Shown in pieces: positions 16,786 through 26,556 of a stretch of 64,000 bases of DNA. The first letter of the stretch is position 1. Each line of letters opens with the position of its first letter. The position numbers and the translations under genes are program-made. The notes beneath the pieces are model-generated. The model was given only the letters and a program-made list of their open reading frames with translations, did not search any database and was not told where the DNA came from. The stretch comes from Candidatus Gastranaerophilales bacterium. GTDB lineage: Bacteria > Cyanobacteriota > Vampirovibrionia > Gastranaerophilales > Gastranaerophilaceae. The stretch spans positions 102,282 to 166,281 of the forward strand of contig CANRGC010000001.1 of the NCBI GenBank assembly GCA_947630045.1, given 5' to 3'.

Positions 16786-18930
16786 TTAAACGGGAATACT
16801 TACCTCTTCAAGAGCTTCTTTTGTAGCTTCGAGATAAGCGTAGCCATATCTCTGACAAGGTTCAAGGTGCGCACCTTCCGCCCATTCGTTCCAAGCGTTA
16901 ATAAACACAAATTGTTCGTTTTTATCGTGGTTTTTATATGTCCAATCAATAATATCTTTAAGCCAGATTTTATACAACTCGGGCGTCATTTGATAAATTG
17001 CGGCTTTTCTGTAACATTTTCTTGCCGTGTTATCCCAATTCGGGAAACAACTTTTAAAAGTCTTACAGGGGGCTTTATATAAGTAACGCTTTTCATCTAC
17101 AAATTTTTTCATATTATAAGAAAGCCCGCTGAATTTATTGTTCACAAATTTTTCAGGCTTAACGGTGACAAGATCATCCATTCCGCAAGGGAAAAATTCC
17201 AACATAGAGTCAAAATTTAAAGATTTTATTTCCTCATTTTTGACATTTCCCCTTAAAGACATAAGATATAAGTCTTTGAAGCCTTCTTCTTTTGCAATCT
17301 CTCTTATTTTGCCTATAAAACTTTTTATTTTTTCTTCTTCAAAAATTTTTGGCGAAGATATAATAAATACGGGTCTGTTGTCGATTTTTACATATCTTTC
17401 GTCACGGGCATACTTTAAAAAGTCGATCATAAATTTTTGGGCGGTATCATCCTCAATTTTTTGTTCATACATGATTTCTTTATCATTTCCGCCGTTCCAC
17501 GTTTTTGTCCAGTTGCTTGAGTCCCAAAAAAGGCAAAATGGCATATCAAGGCTTTTATCTTCCAAGAATTTTTCAATAGGTTTTTCTAAAAGTTTTTGAC
17601 CGTTAAACCAGTAATAATAAAAACAAAAACCGGATATACCGTATTTTTTTGCCAGTTCTATCTGTCTTTTCATTACATCAAGATTATCTAAATTATAATA
17701 ACCGACATCAATAGGCAAATGCGGCTGATTATGCCCTATAAATTGCGGCGTAGCTTTTGATGTGTTAAACCATTCAACAAAACCTTTTACAAACCATTTA
17801 TCATTCTCGGGTATAGAATGATATTGCGGAAGATAAAAAGAAATAAGTTTGGCTTCATTTTCCTTAAAAACGTGAGAAGAATTTTTTTCTTCAACAAAAT
17901 TACTTCTGTCAAGCTGATTATTTAAGATATAATCGACAAAAGCGGCTTTTTCTTTTATTGAAGCCGTTTTATTTTTGGGGCGAATTTTAATTTTAATCCC
18001 AAAAATTTTATAAAGTCTTTCGTTGTTTTTATCGTTATTTTTATATCTTAGAGAATATATTTTTGAAAAATAATATTTTATTTTCCAGCTTAGGAAAGAA
18101 ATGTTTTTATTTGTGTTTATAAATTTTTTATATCTGTCATCTTTAAGAATGAATGAAGGCAGAATGTCTTTTGGCTTAATATTCATAAAAATATATCCTC
18201 TTTGAAGAATATCCTGACCTTCGTCAATAAGTTGTTTCATTTTTTCTATAGACATATTTTGAGAGTTGTTATACTGTTGTTCAACAATAGATTGTCTTTT
18301 CAAAAGGATACTTTCCAATGTTCCAAGATATGAAAAATGCCAGCCCCCGTTTTTGATTTTCTTTCCCTTGCAAAATCTAAGATAGGTGGGCATTCCGTAT
18401 TTTGAATATTTGCTGAATTCCGTTTCAACTTTTTGTTTTGGGTCTTTTAAATCGGAAAATCTGCAAATTCTTGCCCCTTTCGCATAAGGCGCACAGAAAT
18501 TTATGGTGTTTAAGTTATAGTAAAAAGAATATTGAATAAGTGCACAAATTCCGCTTTTATATTTTTTTATTGCCTTCGGGTTTGGTATTTCATCACAATC
18601 GGAAATTATTATAACGTCGTCATCTTTGCAACTTTCAAGCCCCCTCATTATGGCGTCTCTTTGAAGGTTTTCATAAAGCCATTTATTTCCGTATTTGTCA
18701 TTTGTTGAATTATCTAAAGGCGGAAAATCGTCTACTTTAATATAGATAATTTTATCTGAGAATTTTTCAAATCTTTTTATATTTTTTTCAAAAATAAACT
18801 CTTTGTCGCTTCCCGTATGAGTTTTATTTGCTTCAACCACAACAAATTTATCAACATAGTTATATAGAATATTAAAACGAATTTCAGCTATATCAAGTTC
18901 GTTAAAAAAAGTAAAACAATCATAAATCAT
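16786..18930 (-). CDS. Two-domain protein: GT17-like glycosyltransferase fused to a WbsX/GH99-like domain
   Basis: This 714-residue fusion begins with a GT17-type transferase (about residues 1-290: 'MIYDCFTFFNELDIAEIRF', acidic site Asp111-Cys-Asp113-Glu, 'GWHFSYLG'). A short 'KIFGIKIKIR' segment, commonly a C-terminal tail of bacterial glycosyltransferases, marks the joint near 312. The second part (about 350-714) is a WbsX-type domain with 'ISFYLPQYHSIPENDKWF', 'FCFYYYWFNG' and the ending 'NAWNEWAEGAHLEP', found in O-antigen and capsule clusters. Both halves look intact. It probably adds one or two sugars of a surface polysaccharide; donor and acceptor are unknown. Confidence 0.85.
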   Translation of the reverse strand: MIYDCFTFFNELDIAEIRFNILYNYVDKFVVVEANKTHTGSDKEFIFEKNIKRFEKFSDKIIYIKVDDFPPLDNSTNDKYGNKWLYENLQRDAIMRGLESCKDDDVIIISDCDEIPNPKAIKKYKSGICALIQYSFYYNLNTINFCAPYAKGARICRFSDLKDPKQKVETEFSKYSKYGMPTYLRFCKGKKIKNGGWHFSYLGTLESILLKRQSIVEQQYNNSQNMSIEKMKQLIDEGQDILQRGYIFMNIKPKDILPSFILKDDRYKKFINTNKNISFLSWKIKYYFSKIYSLRYKNNDKNNERLYKIFGIKIKIRPKNKTASIKEKAAFVDYILNNQLDRSNFVEEKNSSHVFKENEAKLISFYLPQYHSIPENDKWFVKGFVEWFNTSKATPQFIGHNQPHLPIDVGYYNLDNLDVMKRQIELAKKYGISGFCFYYYWFNGQKLLEKPIEKFLEDKSLDMPFCLFWDSSNWTKTWNGGNDKEIMYEQKIEDDTAQKFMIDFLKYARDERYVKIDNRPVFIISSPKIFEEEKIKSFIGKIREIAKEEGFKDLYLMSLRGNVKNEEIKSLNFDSMLEFFPCGMDDLVTVKPEKFVNNKFSGLSYNMKKFVDEKRYLYKAPCKTFKSCFPNWDNTARKCYRKAAIYQMTPELYKIWLKDIIDWTYKNHDKNEQFVFINAWNEWAEGAHLEPCQRYGYAYLEATKEALEEVSIPV

Positions 18931-18991
18931 GCCTGTATCCTCGTTTTTCGCAAAGAAATTTTTTGGTTTCTTCTTTTTTAAATTCGTTCAT

Positions 18992-19780
18992 TTATGTTCC
19001 GCTTTCTTTAATATATCTCACAATGTCTTTTATGACATTTGTTCTTTTGTGTTCCCAGATATATTTTCCCAAAGGGTGTTTTTTGAAGAAATACTCTTTA
19101 TTCCTTTCGGGAATTGATTTATCAATTGATGAGCTTGTTGTTGAATGGTTATGAAAAACAAAAGATTGATTTGAAATTGCCAAGCTGTAACCATTATACA
19201 TCGCTCTAAAACAGTAATCGTTATCTTCCCAAAACGCCGGAGAAAAATTTTCATCCAAAAGCCCGATTTTATCAATGACTTCTTTTTTAATAAAAACACA
19301 GCAAAACAAAGGTTCTATTGTATATTTCAAGCTGCCTTTAAATTTTGAAAGATAACTTTTATATTTATTTAAATAGTTTTCTTTTGTGATTTTTTTGCCT
19401 TTTTGTATTCTGGGCGAAACCATTCCCAGCGACAAATCTTCTTCAAATTTTGAAATCGTGCCGGAAAGCCAATTTGGAGTAAACAAAATATCGTTATTCA
19501 AAAGGGCTATATATTGGTAATCTTTATCCAAAACTTCTTTTATGCCTATGTTATTTCCTTTTGAATAGCCGAGATTTTCGTTATTTTCAATAAGTTTAAT
19601 ATTTGAATGACTTTTGCAAAAATTCCCTATAAACTCTTTTGTTTCATCACTCGAAGCGTTATCAACAATAATTAAATCGAAATCATCTTCGTTTGTGTAT
19701 TGATAAAGAGAAGTTAAAAACGGTTTTGTCGCTTCATTTAATTTATTATACGTAAGAGTTACTATTGCTGTTTTTTTCAT
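18992..19780 (-). CDS. GT2-family glycosyltransferase
   Basis: This 262-residue GT-A enzyme has a nucleotide-binding start 'IVTLTYN', the 'VDNASSD' Asp, the acidic metal site in 'ALLNNDILF' and the 'FWEDNDYCFRA' block late in the domain, the catalytic-base region of rhamnosyltransferase-like GT2 members. It lies two bases from the GT8 gene on the same strand and 61 bases from the GT17 fusion. Soluble, no membrane segment. Donor sugar unknown. Confidence 0.87.
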   Translation of the reverse strand: MKKTAIVTLTYNKLNEATKPFLTSLYQYTNEDDFDLIIVDNASSDETKEFIGNFCKSHSNIKLIENNENLGYSKGNNIGIKEVLDKDYQYIALLNNDILFTPNWLSGTISKFEEDLSLGMVSPRIQKGKKITKENYLNKYKSYLSKFKGSLKYTIEPLFCCVFIKKEVIDKIGLLDENFSPAFWEDNDYCFRAMYNGYSLAISNQSFVFHNHSTTSSSIDKSIPERNKEYFFKKHPLGKYIWEHKRTNVIKDIVRYIKESGT

Positions 19781-19782
19781 TA

Positions 19783-20670
19783 TTACACCTTATTAAAAAG
19801 TTTCTTCCTAAAATCTCTGAATGTATATTTTCTGAGTTCTTTTTCCAAATTTTCCATATATTTTCCATAATACGCAGGCGGGTTTTTTCTTCTCCAAGGT
19901 TTACCGAGTTCACCTGCAAAGTGAATTATTGTCGGGTTTTTTATAGCTTCATTTATTTCATCAATTGTATAAACATCTTTTAGATATTTCCAATCTTTTG
20001 CCTTTTTGAAGTCATCAAATTCAATAAGTGCTTCAAGAACGCAATATTTCAAATCAAGCGGCTTTATGTTATTACAGGTTATATTAATTGTATCCAAATC
20101 AAAAAATTGAAGCCTGTCTTTAAAGGTCAGAGCCGTATTTTTAAATTTTTCAAAATAATTTTCTTCTCTCAACTTTTTGCAATTTAAAAGCAACAAACCT
20201 GACCAGAAAATGTATTCATTTTTATTTTCTTCAAAATATTTATGGCAGATTGTGTTTTTATTGTTCTTTTCCGCCCGAACGGCGCCGAGTTCAAACCCTT
20301 CGAGGTTGGAATTATAAAGTTCTTCAAGACTGTTTTTGAAAAATACGTCAACGTCGGAATAAATTGCTTTATCCAAATAAGGCAACAGTTCGGGGATAAT
20401 TGTTCTGTAATAGACAATTTCTCTCCATGAACCTTTGCTTTTTTTAAATCCTTTAAAAATTTCAGGCTCAACATAAACAAAGCTGATTGAATGGTTTGTA
20501 TTCCTCGAGAGTTTAGAAAGAGCCGCCTGTTCTTTTAATTCAATATCGCTATGGAAGATAAATACGTCATAACAAGAGCCGTCTGCGCTGTCAAACAAGC
20601 TTTTTATTGCAATCGCCGAGGCGGGAATTATTCTTTTATCAAACGTAAAAACTACGGGAATTCTAGCCAT
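19783..20670 (-). CDS. GT8-family glycosyltransferase
   Basis: This 295-residue retaining transferase of the LgtC/glycogenin type opens with 'IPVVFTFDKRIIPASAIAIKSL', has the metal-binding 'YSDVDVFF' (Asp106, Asp108) and closes with the family signature 'IIHFAGELGKPW'. Members usually add galactose or glucose to LPS cores or capsules. The start overlaps the end of the preceding GT2 fusion by eight bases, so the pair is translationally coupled. Confidence 0.88.
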   Translation of the reverse strand: MARIPVVFTFDKRIIPASAIAIKSLFDSADGSCYDVFIFHSDIELKEQAALSKLSRNTNHSISFVYVEPEIFKGFKKSKGSWREIVYYRTIIPELLPYLDKAIYSDVDVFFKNSLEELYNSNLEGFELGAVRAEKNNKNTICHKYFEENKNEYIFWSGLLLLNCKKLREENYFEKFKNTALTFKDRLQFFDLDTINITCNNIKPLDLKYCVLEALIEFDDFKKAKDWKYLKDVYTIDEINEAIKNPTIIHFAGELGKPWRRKNPPAYYGKYMENLEKELRKYTFRDFRKKLFNKV

Positions 20671-22555
20671 TAATAAGTTCCCTCAAATTCTGAAGTGATT
20701 TTTGATAAAGTTCATTTTCATATTCTTTAAGCTTATTTTGCATATTCAAATATTCACTTTCAGACATCTCTATACCTTTTATAAAAGCGTTGACAAAGTC
20801 TTCGTCATTTTCATACATAATTGAATTTTCACTGTTAAAGCCATTTATCGGAGCGAAGCTTTTTATAATTATACACGGTTTTAAAAATCCGTAAACAAGC
20901 TGAAAATTGCCCGATGTGCCTGATGTATTGTATCTGATATGTTCAGGGTCATAATCGTTATATGAAGTCACCATAAAATCGGCGTTTTCAAGTTCTTCAT
21001 ACATTTTTTTGAAGCTTAATCTGCCTTTTATATCAAAATATGGTCTTAATTCTTTTGGAAGATGTTTTATATCACCCTTTCCGACAACCGTTATTTTAAA
21101 ATTTTTATAACCGGAATTAACAAGTTTTTCTGCCGCATTAACTATCATTTGTGTATTTTTCTTGTTCGGTTTTATTGCCCCGATTGAGATAAAATTTGTA
21201 ATTTCTTTATTTTTTGGCGTAATTTTAACTTCGCCGAAATAGTGCGGGTTAACCACAACGGACTTTGCGCCTTTATAGCTTAGTTCTCTTAAAGTTATGA
21301 GGTTTTCTTTCCAACAGTTTTTGTCAACCGCAAAACAAGATTCATGTTCGACAAAAAGAAGTTTTTTCTTATCAACTTCGGGGTTAAACGCCCTGTAGGC
21401 TTCATCATAATGAACACAATCGCAGATTTTTCCAACCGTTGTAACCATTACACCTTTAGAGTTTGTTAAAAACGAGTTTTTGAAAAATTCCTTAGTTTCT
21501 TTTCTTGTCATTTTATTCAGGCTTAAATTTTCATTTTGAAACTTTGAAAACAGTCCTTCTTTAATTCTGTTCGGTTCAACCAAAACCGAAACATGATAGC
21601 CCAAATCAATAAGATATTTTGAAAACCCCGGAACAACTTCCGAATGAGATTGTGAACAAGGCTCCCAGACAAAAAAAGTGTTTTCTTTTACAATCGGGGT
21701 CTTTATTTTCTTTTTAAAAATCGGTATTAAGTTAAAAAGAAGATAACTTTGCGTGTTTTCAAACTCTTTAACCTTTATAATCGGAATATTGAAAAGATAT
21801 TTTTGTTCTTTTGTAATGGTTTTTTGTTTCTTTGTTAAGGTGAGATTATTTGTTTCATAAAAGTTTATAAGATGTTTTTTTGCATTATACGAATCAATTT
21901 GATGTTTTTTCGTTTGTTTCTTTTTAACGATTGATTTTGAATTTGCCCTGTAATAATAATTTGTTTCAGGCACGGTTATAATTGACTTTGCTTTTTTTAC
22001 AACATTTGGAGTCCATAAAACGTCTTCATAAAAAACGCCTTCTCTAAACGGTGAACTTTTAACAATTTCCGCTCTGTAGAGCTTATTCCAAACATAACAG
22101 CACTTTGGAATTGAAAGAGCCTCAAGCTTTTCTTTCAAAGATGAAAACACTCTTTTTTCCGTATATTTTATTCTTATTTTTGAAGAATTTTTCCTTGTTC
22201 TTAAAATGCTTGAAGCGGCAATGTCTGCGCCGCTTTCCGTTAATGCCTCGCAGAGCTTTTCAAAATAATTTAAATCAAGCCAATCATCGCTGTCAACAAA
22301 GGCGATTAATTCGCCTTCGGAATTTTTAATTCCGGTATTTCTTGCTCCTGAAAGCCCTTTATTTTCTTGGTTTATAACTTTTATTCTTTTGTCTTTTTCT
22401 GCATATTTTTCTAAAATTTTCAGGCTGTTGTCAAGAGAACCGTCATTTACACAAATTATTTCAAGGTCTTTATATGTCTGATTTACGACACTTATAAGAC
22501 ACTCCTCAAGAAATTCCTCTACGTTATATACAGGTATAATTACGCTGATTTTCAT
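20663..22555 (-). CDS. Two-domain glycosyltransferase: GT2 plus GT-B (GT4-like) domain
   Basis: This 630-residue protein starts with a GT2 domain (about 1-220: 'ISVIIPVYNVEEFLEECL', 'VNDGS', acidic site Asp88-Ser-Asp90-Asp91). It continues into a GT-B-like domain (about 290-610) with 'SIGAIKPNKKNTQMIV' and 'FKITVVGKG', followed by 'TSYNDYDPEHIRYNTSGTSGNFQLVYGFLKP', the sugar-nucleotide region (given here in part). It is the first gene of the leftward glycan operon. Two sequential sugar transfers by one polypeptide are a reasonable inference; the sugars are unknown. Confidence 0.83.
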   Translation of the reverse strand: MKISVIIPVYNVEEFLEECLISVVNQTYKDLEIICVNDGSLDNSLKILEKYAEKDKRIKVINQENKGLSGARNTGIKNSEGELIAFVDSDDWLDLNYFEKLCEALTESGADIAASSILRTRKNSSKIRIKYTEKRVFSSLKEKLEALSIPKCCYVWNKLYRAEIVKSSPFREGVFYEDVLWTPNVVKKAKSIITVPETNYYYRANSKSIVKKKQTKKHQIDSYNAKKHLINFYETNNLTLTKKQKTITKEQKYLFNIPIIKVKEFENTQSYLLFNLIPIFKKKIKTPIVKENTFFVWEPCSQSHSEVVPGFSKYLIDLGYHVSVLVEPNRIKEGLFSKFQNENLSLNKMTRKETKEFFKNSFLTNSKGVMVTTVGKICDCVHYDEAYRAFNPEVDKKKLLFVEHESCFAVDKNCWKENLITLRELSYKGAKSVVVNPHYFGEVKITPKNKEITNFISIGAIKPNKKNTQMIVNAAEKLVNSGYKNFKITVVGKGDIKHLPKELRPYFDIKGRLSFKKMYEELENADFMVTSYNDYDPEHIRYNTSGTSGNFQLVYGFLKPCIIIKSFAPINGFNSENSIMYENDEDFVNAFIKGIEMSESEYLNMQNKLKEYENELYQKSLQNLRELING

Positions 22556-22697
22556 TAATATTCTTCCCTTTTTTCATATTAGCATAAAGATAAATAACTT
22601 AGTTTAAATATGTATAAATGTAACTCTTGCACGAAAAAACTTTACTTCTTACAAAAAAAATTATAACTTTAATTTATAAGATATGGAGAAATAAGAG

Positions 22698-23582
22698 ATG
22701 AAGAAAACTTTTTTAAACAAATTTTTAAGTTTTAGTTTTAAACTCGGAAAAATTTTATCTTCCGTTTTGCTTATTGTAACCCTTATAGCGATTATCGGTG
22801 CGGGAATTGTTCTTTTGCGCTTTAACAGCTCAAAAGTTGAAACGCCTTCTTTTTCGTACATAGAAGATATGCTTGAAGCCATGAAAAATGAAAAAACGGC
22901 TACATCCGACTATGAAGAACCTTCCAAAAGTGAAGAAAAAACGGAACTTGATTGTTACGAAAAAACAATTGAAGCAATTGTGAACGATAATTCGCTTCCT
23001 TCCGCAATGAAAAAGAGAATAAAAAAATATACGGGCAATGTTGCGGAAAAATACAGAAAACAGTATTTAAAGGGTTTGAACCAATTCTATAAAGAGGGCT
23101 TTAAAAGTTTAGAAGCTGATAAAAAGAATTATGAAGAATATCTTCTTGTTGCATACAGACTTCAGCTCGGTTACTACTATATGCGTGGTTATTCCTATGC
23201 AAAGAAAGATATTAAAAAAGACGGCAAATATAATATTTACCTTTGCTATCAAATGTTAGAAGATTATGACAAAATTTTTGCCGAAAATATAGAAAATGCG
23301 CTTGAAAAAAGCGAGGAACAAACTGCGTCAAAAATTGTTGCAGGATACGTTCTTGGCGGTGCATTACTTCTTTTCACAATTCTTTTGTTCTTGCCTGTGT
23401 TAATAAAAATTGAAGAAAACACAAGATTGAAACTTGAAGGGTCTGAAGAAAATGAAACAAAAAGCCTTGAAGCCGAAAAAACAGAGGAAACCAAAAAATG
23501 TCCTCACTGCGGCGCCGAAATTAAAAAGGACGCTAAAAAATGCAGATTTTGCAACAATTGGCTTGAAGAAAACAATAATTAA
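22698..23582 (+). CDS. Membrane protein with C-terminal zinc ribbon
   Basis: This 294-residue protein of unknown function has one membrane segment near the N-terminus (about 16-37), a long charged helical domain (about 45-205), a second membrane segment (about 213-233) and a C-terminal zinc ribbon 'CPHCGAEIKKDAKKCRFC'. The two membrane passes place the helical domain on one side and the ribbon on the other. The next gene, eight bases downstream, carries its zinc ribbon at the N-terminus instead. The two are probably co-translated and may work as a pair. Confidence 0.75.
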   Translation: MKKTFLNKFLSFSFKLGKILSSVLLIVTLIAIIGAGIVLLRFNSSKVETPSFSYIEDMLEAMKNEKTATSDYEEPSKSEEKTELDCYEKTIEAIVNDNSLPSAMKKRIKKYTGNVAEKYRKQYLKGLNQFYKEGFKSLEADKKNYEEYLLVAYRLQLGYYYMRGYSYAKKDIKKDGKYNIYLCYQMLEDYDKIFAENIENALEKSEEQTASKIVAGYVLGGALLLFTILLFLPVLIKIEENTRLKLEGSEENETKSLEAEKTEETKKCPHCGAEIKKDAKKCRFCNNWLEENNN

Positions 23583-23590
23583 GGAGAAAA

Positions 23591-24739
23591 ATGAAAATGA
23601 AATGTCCTTATTGCAACGAAGAAACGGGTAACCTTTCCGGAAAATGTCCCGTTTGCGGCGAAAAAATTCCTCTTTGCGCAACATTGAAAGAAATCTTTCA
23701 ACAGGCTTTCTCAAAATTAAAAGAAAACAAAAAAACTGTTTTGATTTCCGTTATTTCAATAATTGCTGCGCTGATTATCATTTCCGGAATTATATTCGGA
23801 TATGGCGCAATAAAAGAGTCAATAAATTCGCCTGTGTATAAATCAATTGTTGAAAAAGATTTTGATGAATTTAACGAAGAAGAAATCTCAGGAAAAGAGG
23901 CGCTCAACATTATAAATGAGCTAAATGACGATATGTTTGAACTTTTAAAAAGCAAAACCTTTAAATCAAGAAAGGGTCGTGTCTTTAAAACATTTTTGGA
24001 CGATTTGTCTTATTATACAGATGTTTACGGTGACCAAACAGGCGAATATGTTAATGGCGGCGGTTATGATGAGAATATTTACAACGATATGATGTCTGGA
24101 AAAATTCTCAGTTTCGACGGAATACAAATAAAACCGATTGTTGCTTTTGATAAAAAATATTCCGTTAATTACGTGGAAACTATTGAGCTTATTTCACCAA
24201 AAACCCCTTCGATAAAATATTCTTATGGCGGAGAAGATTGGTTTGCGCCCGTAATAAATTATGAATATATAAAAGAAGAATATTCAAAATATTTGCCCAA
24301 AGATTGGAGTGACTATGTTGACATTCTGGTTAAAATGGATAACGACTTAAACGGCAACTCGCTTATAAATGACGGCGGAATTACGGTAGAACCCAAAGTA
24401 ATTGTCGATTGGATTGTGGAATATCAGGAATTTTTGAAGAAACACCCGAAATTTATGTTGAAAGACAAAATTAGCGACAGAATTGATTTTTATTCTTCAT
24501 TTGTTCTTATGACCTCTTATATAACTTTCGGATATGAAGATGTTCCCAAATTGCAGCCTGAAGGTAAAAAGTTTTTTGAACTTTACCTTGAAAAAGCTGA
24601 CAAAAAAACAGAAATGTATAAATTAATCGAAAGAGGATATCAAATTTTAAAAGATAATAATTACAGAAAAACCAGAGAATATGACGACTTTCTTGATGAA
24701 TTTTCCAAAGATCACAATCTTGAAGGGTTAACTACATAA
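23591..24739 (+). CDS. Membrane protein with N-terminal zinc ribbon
   Basis: This 382-residue protein opens with a zinc ribbon (CPYC at about residues 5-8 and CPVC at about 20-23). One membrane segment follows at about 53-75 and then a large domain of about 300 residues on the far side. That domain has an early Gly/Tyr-rich part ('GEYVNGGGYDENIYND') and a helical C-terminus. It starts eight bases after the preceding zinc-ribbon gene with AAGGAG in between. Ribbons of this kind are common in uncharacterised envelope proteins. No enzyme motif is visible. Confidence 0.75.
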   Translation: MKMKCPYCNEETGNLSGKCPVCGEKIPLCATLKEIFQQAFSKLKENKKTVLISVISIIAALIIISGIIFGYGAIKESINSPVYKSIVEKDFDEFNEEEISGKEALNIINELNDDMFELLKSKTFKSRKGRVFKTFLDDLSYYTDVYGDQTGEYVNGGGYDENIYNDMMSGKILSFDGIQIKPIVAFDKKYSVNYVETIELISPKTPSIKYSYGGEDWFAPVINYEYIKEEYSKYLPKDWSDYVDILVKMDNDLNGNSLINDGGITVEPKVIVDWIVEYQEFLKKHPKFMLKDKISDRIDFYSSFVLMTSYITFGYEDVPKLQPEGKKFFELYLEKADKKTEMYKLIERGYQILKDNNYRKTREYDDFLDEFSKDHNLEGLTT

Positions 24740-24752
24740 GAAAGGCATAAAA

Positions 24753-25742
24753 TTATTTGCGGGATTTTTCATATTCCCAAGCACTTTTTATGCTGTCATA
24801 TAACGTTTTGCGGGGCTCCCAGCCTAAGACTTCTTTTGCCTTTTTGTTTTTGGCAATAAGGGTTGCGGGGTCCCCTTCACGTCTTTTTTCTATATTTAGA
24901 TTAATTTTTTTACCCGTAATTTTTTCGCAAAGGTCAAAAACTTCTTTTACCGAATTGCCTTCGTTTGTTCCGAGGTTAAAAAAGTTTGTTGTTTCAAATT
25001 TATTTAAATATTCAAGCGCCAGAATATGAGCCTCAATGAGGTCTTCAACGTTAATATAATCTCTGACACAGGTTCCGTCTTTGGTATCGTAATCATAGCC
25101 AAACAAATTAAACGTTTTGTTTTCGTTCAGCGCCGATTTTAAAACATTCGGAATAAGGTGAGTTTCTGTTGTGTGCCATTCGCCGACACGGGTTTTTTCA
25201 TCCGCACCCGCAACGTTAAAATATCTTAGCCTTACAGATTTTAAATTATACGCCTTATCAAAATCATCCATAATTTCTTCAATCATAAGCTTTGATTTTC
25301 CGTAAGGATTACAGGGCTTTTTAGGATGAAGTTCATCAATAGGAACATATTGCGCCTCGCCGTAAGTTGCTGCGGTTGAAGAAAAGACAATTTTCAAAAC
25401 GTTGTTTTCAACCATTTTGTCTAAAAGGTTTAAAGTTCCGACAACATTATTTCTGTAATATTTTGAAGGGTTCAAACAAGATTCCCCCACAAGAGAAAAG
25501 GCGGCAAAATGAATAACCGCATCAATTTTATAATTTGAAAATATTTTTTGAATATCGTTTTCAATTAAAAGGTCGCCTTGAATAAATTTAAACTTGTCTT
25601 TTCCGTATAATTTCAGTTTTTCAACGGTTTCAATATGCCCGACGGAAAGATTGTCAAAACCGACAACTTCATACCCTTTTTCTAAAAGAGCCAAAACGCA
25701 ATGACTGCCAATATATCCTGCTGAGCCCGTAATTAAAATCAT
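24753..25742 (-). CDS. galE: UDP-glucose 4-epimerase
   Basis: GalE interconverts UDP-glucose and UDP-galactose (or the N-acetyl forms). This copy is 329 residues from the chosen start, the usual length. The NAD loop 'TGSAGYIGSH' begins at residue 5. The catalytic Ser/Tyr/Lys lie in 'FSSTAATYG' and 'NPYGKSK'. An in-frame ATG 60 bases upstream was rejected: the start at 25742 has AAGGA before it and begins directly at the first strand. It could feed UDP-galactose to the adjacent glycosyltransferases. Confidence 0.93.
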   Translation of the reverse strand: MILITGSAGYIGSHCVLALLEKGYEVVGFDNLSVGHIETVEKLKLYGKDKFKFIQGDLLIENDIQKIFSNYKIDAVIHFAAFSLVGESCLNPSKYYRNNVVGTLNLLDKMVENNVLKIVFSSTAATYGEAQYVPIDELHPKKPCNPYGKSKLMIEEIMDDFDKAYNLKSVRLRYFNVAGADEKTRVGEWHTTETHLIPNVLKSALNENKTFNLFGYDYDTKDGTCVRDYINVEDLIEAHILALEYLNKFETTNFFNLGTNEGNSVKEVFDLCEKITGKKINLNIEKRREGDPATLIAKNKKAKEVLGWEPRKTLYDSIKSAWEYEKSRK

Positions 25743-25845
25743 CAAAAATTTCCTTTTAATTTCAAAACAGGTTAAATATATCATAAATTTTATATTGAGC
25801 AAAATTTATTTTTTTCAGGTTTTAAAATAAAAAAGGAGAGAAAAT

Positions 25846-26205
25846 ATGAGAGTAAATGCCATTAGTAATGTGCCATTTCAAAAGGTTTTTGCCGTAAGCG
25901 GAACAAGGGAACAGGTTGACAAAATAAAGTCTGAAGTTCATAACTCGGAAGGAAAAGGGTTGTTTATTTATGCAACTGATTTATATAAACAAGATCCGCA
26001 GGACGGTTTATGTACAAAAGCTGTTCAGGAAGGAAAAGAAGTAGCCTTTGTTGTGTGCGGAAAAAAGGCATTTAACAGCGTATATTATTTTAATCAAGGC
26101 TGGGGAACGCTCAGGGGAATAAGCAAAAAATTGGATGAATTTGTCAATCTGGATAAAGATGACAAAAATGTTGTAAAAAATATTAAACAAGAAATGTTAA
26201 AATAA
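25846..26205 (+). CDS. Small hypothetical protein (119 aa)
   Basis: I do not recognise this soluble 119-residue protein. It starts at an ATG with AAAGGAGAG a few bases upstream. The N-terminus 'VNAISNVPFQKVFAVSG' is Asn-containing with spaced Phe, similar in style to other unknown proteins of this window. The rest alternates beta-like and helical segments, with two Cys. It lies alone between galE (divergent) and a non-coding stretch before tRNA-Val. Confidence 0.6.
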   Translation: MRVNAISNVPFQKVFAVSGTREQVDKIKSEVHNSEGKGLFIYATDLYKQDPQDGLCTKAVQEGKEVAFVVCGKKAFNSVYYFNQGWGTLRGISKKLDEFVNLDKDDKNVVKNIKQEMLK

Positions 26206-26556
26206 AAAGCGATAATTTTTAGATTTGACAGGATAAATATTTCCGTAAATAAACAGACAGAGCATGATTATTAGAGCCGCCGACAAATTTTATATTTTAT
26301 GCATTATTATTTGCGAATAGGGAGAACAATATAAACAGCTATTTGCCAAGTATGACTGTAAAACAGGCAATTCAGGCAGAGAAAAATAAGATAAATAATA
26401 AAACAAAGGTAACAGACAGTGTAGAAAAGACGGCATTTTAAAGAATAAGTCATTTTTTACATTGGAAGACAATAACATTATTCTTAACGCCATTAGAACA
26501 TGGCTTGATTATTTAAATTAACCGTCAGGCTAAAATAGGGAAAACTAAAAAAGATT
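26206..26556. other. Gene-poor stretch with possible frameshifted relic
   Basis: About 350 bases without a full-length gene. On the plus strand one frame is open from 26268 to a stop at 26439-26441, with ATG at 26352. The frame two bases over continues to a stop at 26519-26521 and codes an amphipathic helix ending 'ILNAIRTWLDYLN'. Joined, they would make one small Lys/Asn-rich protein, so this may be a gene broken by one frameshift. Neither piece has a convincing ribosome site. No RNA structure was recognised. Confidence 0.3.
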
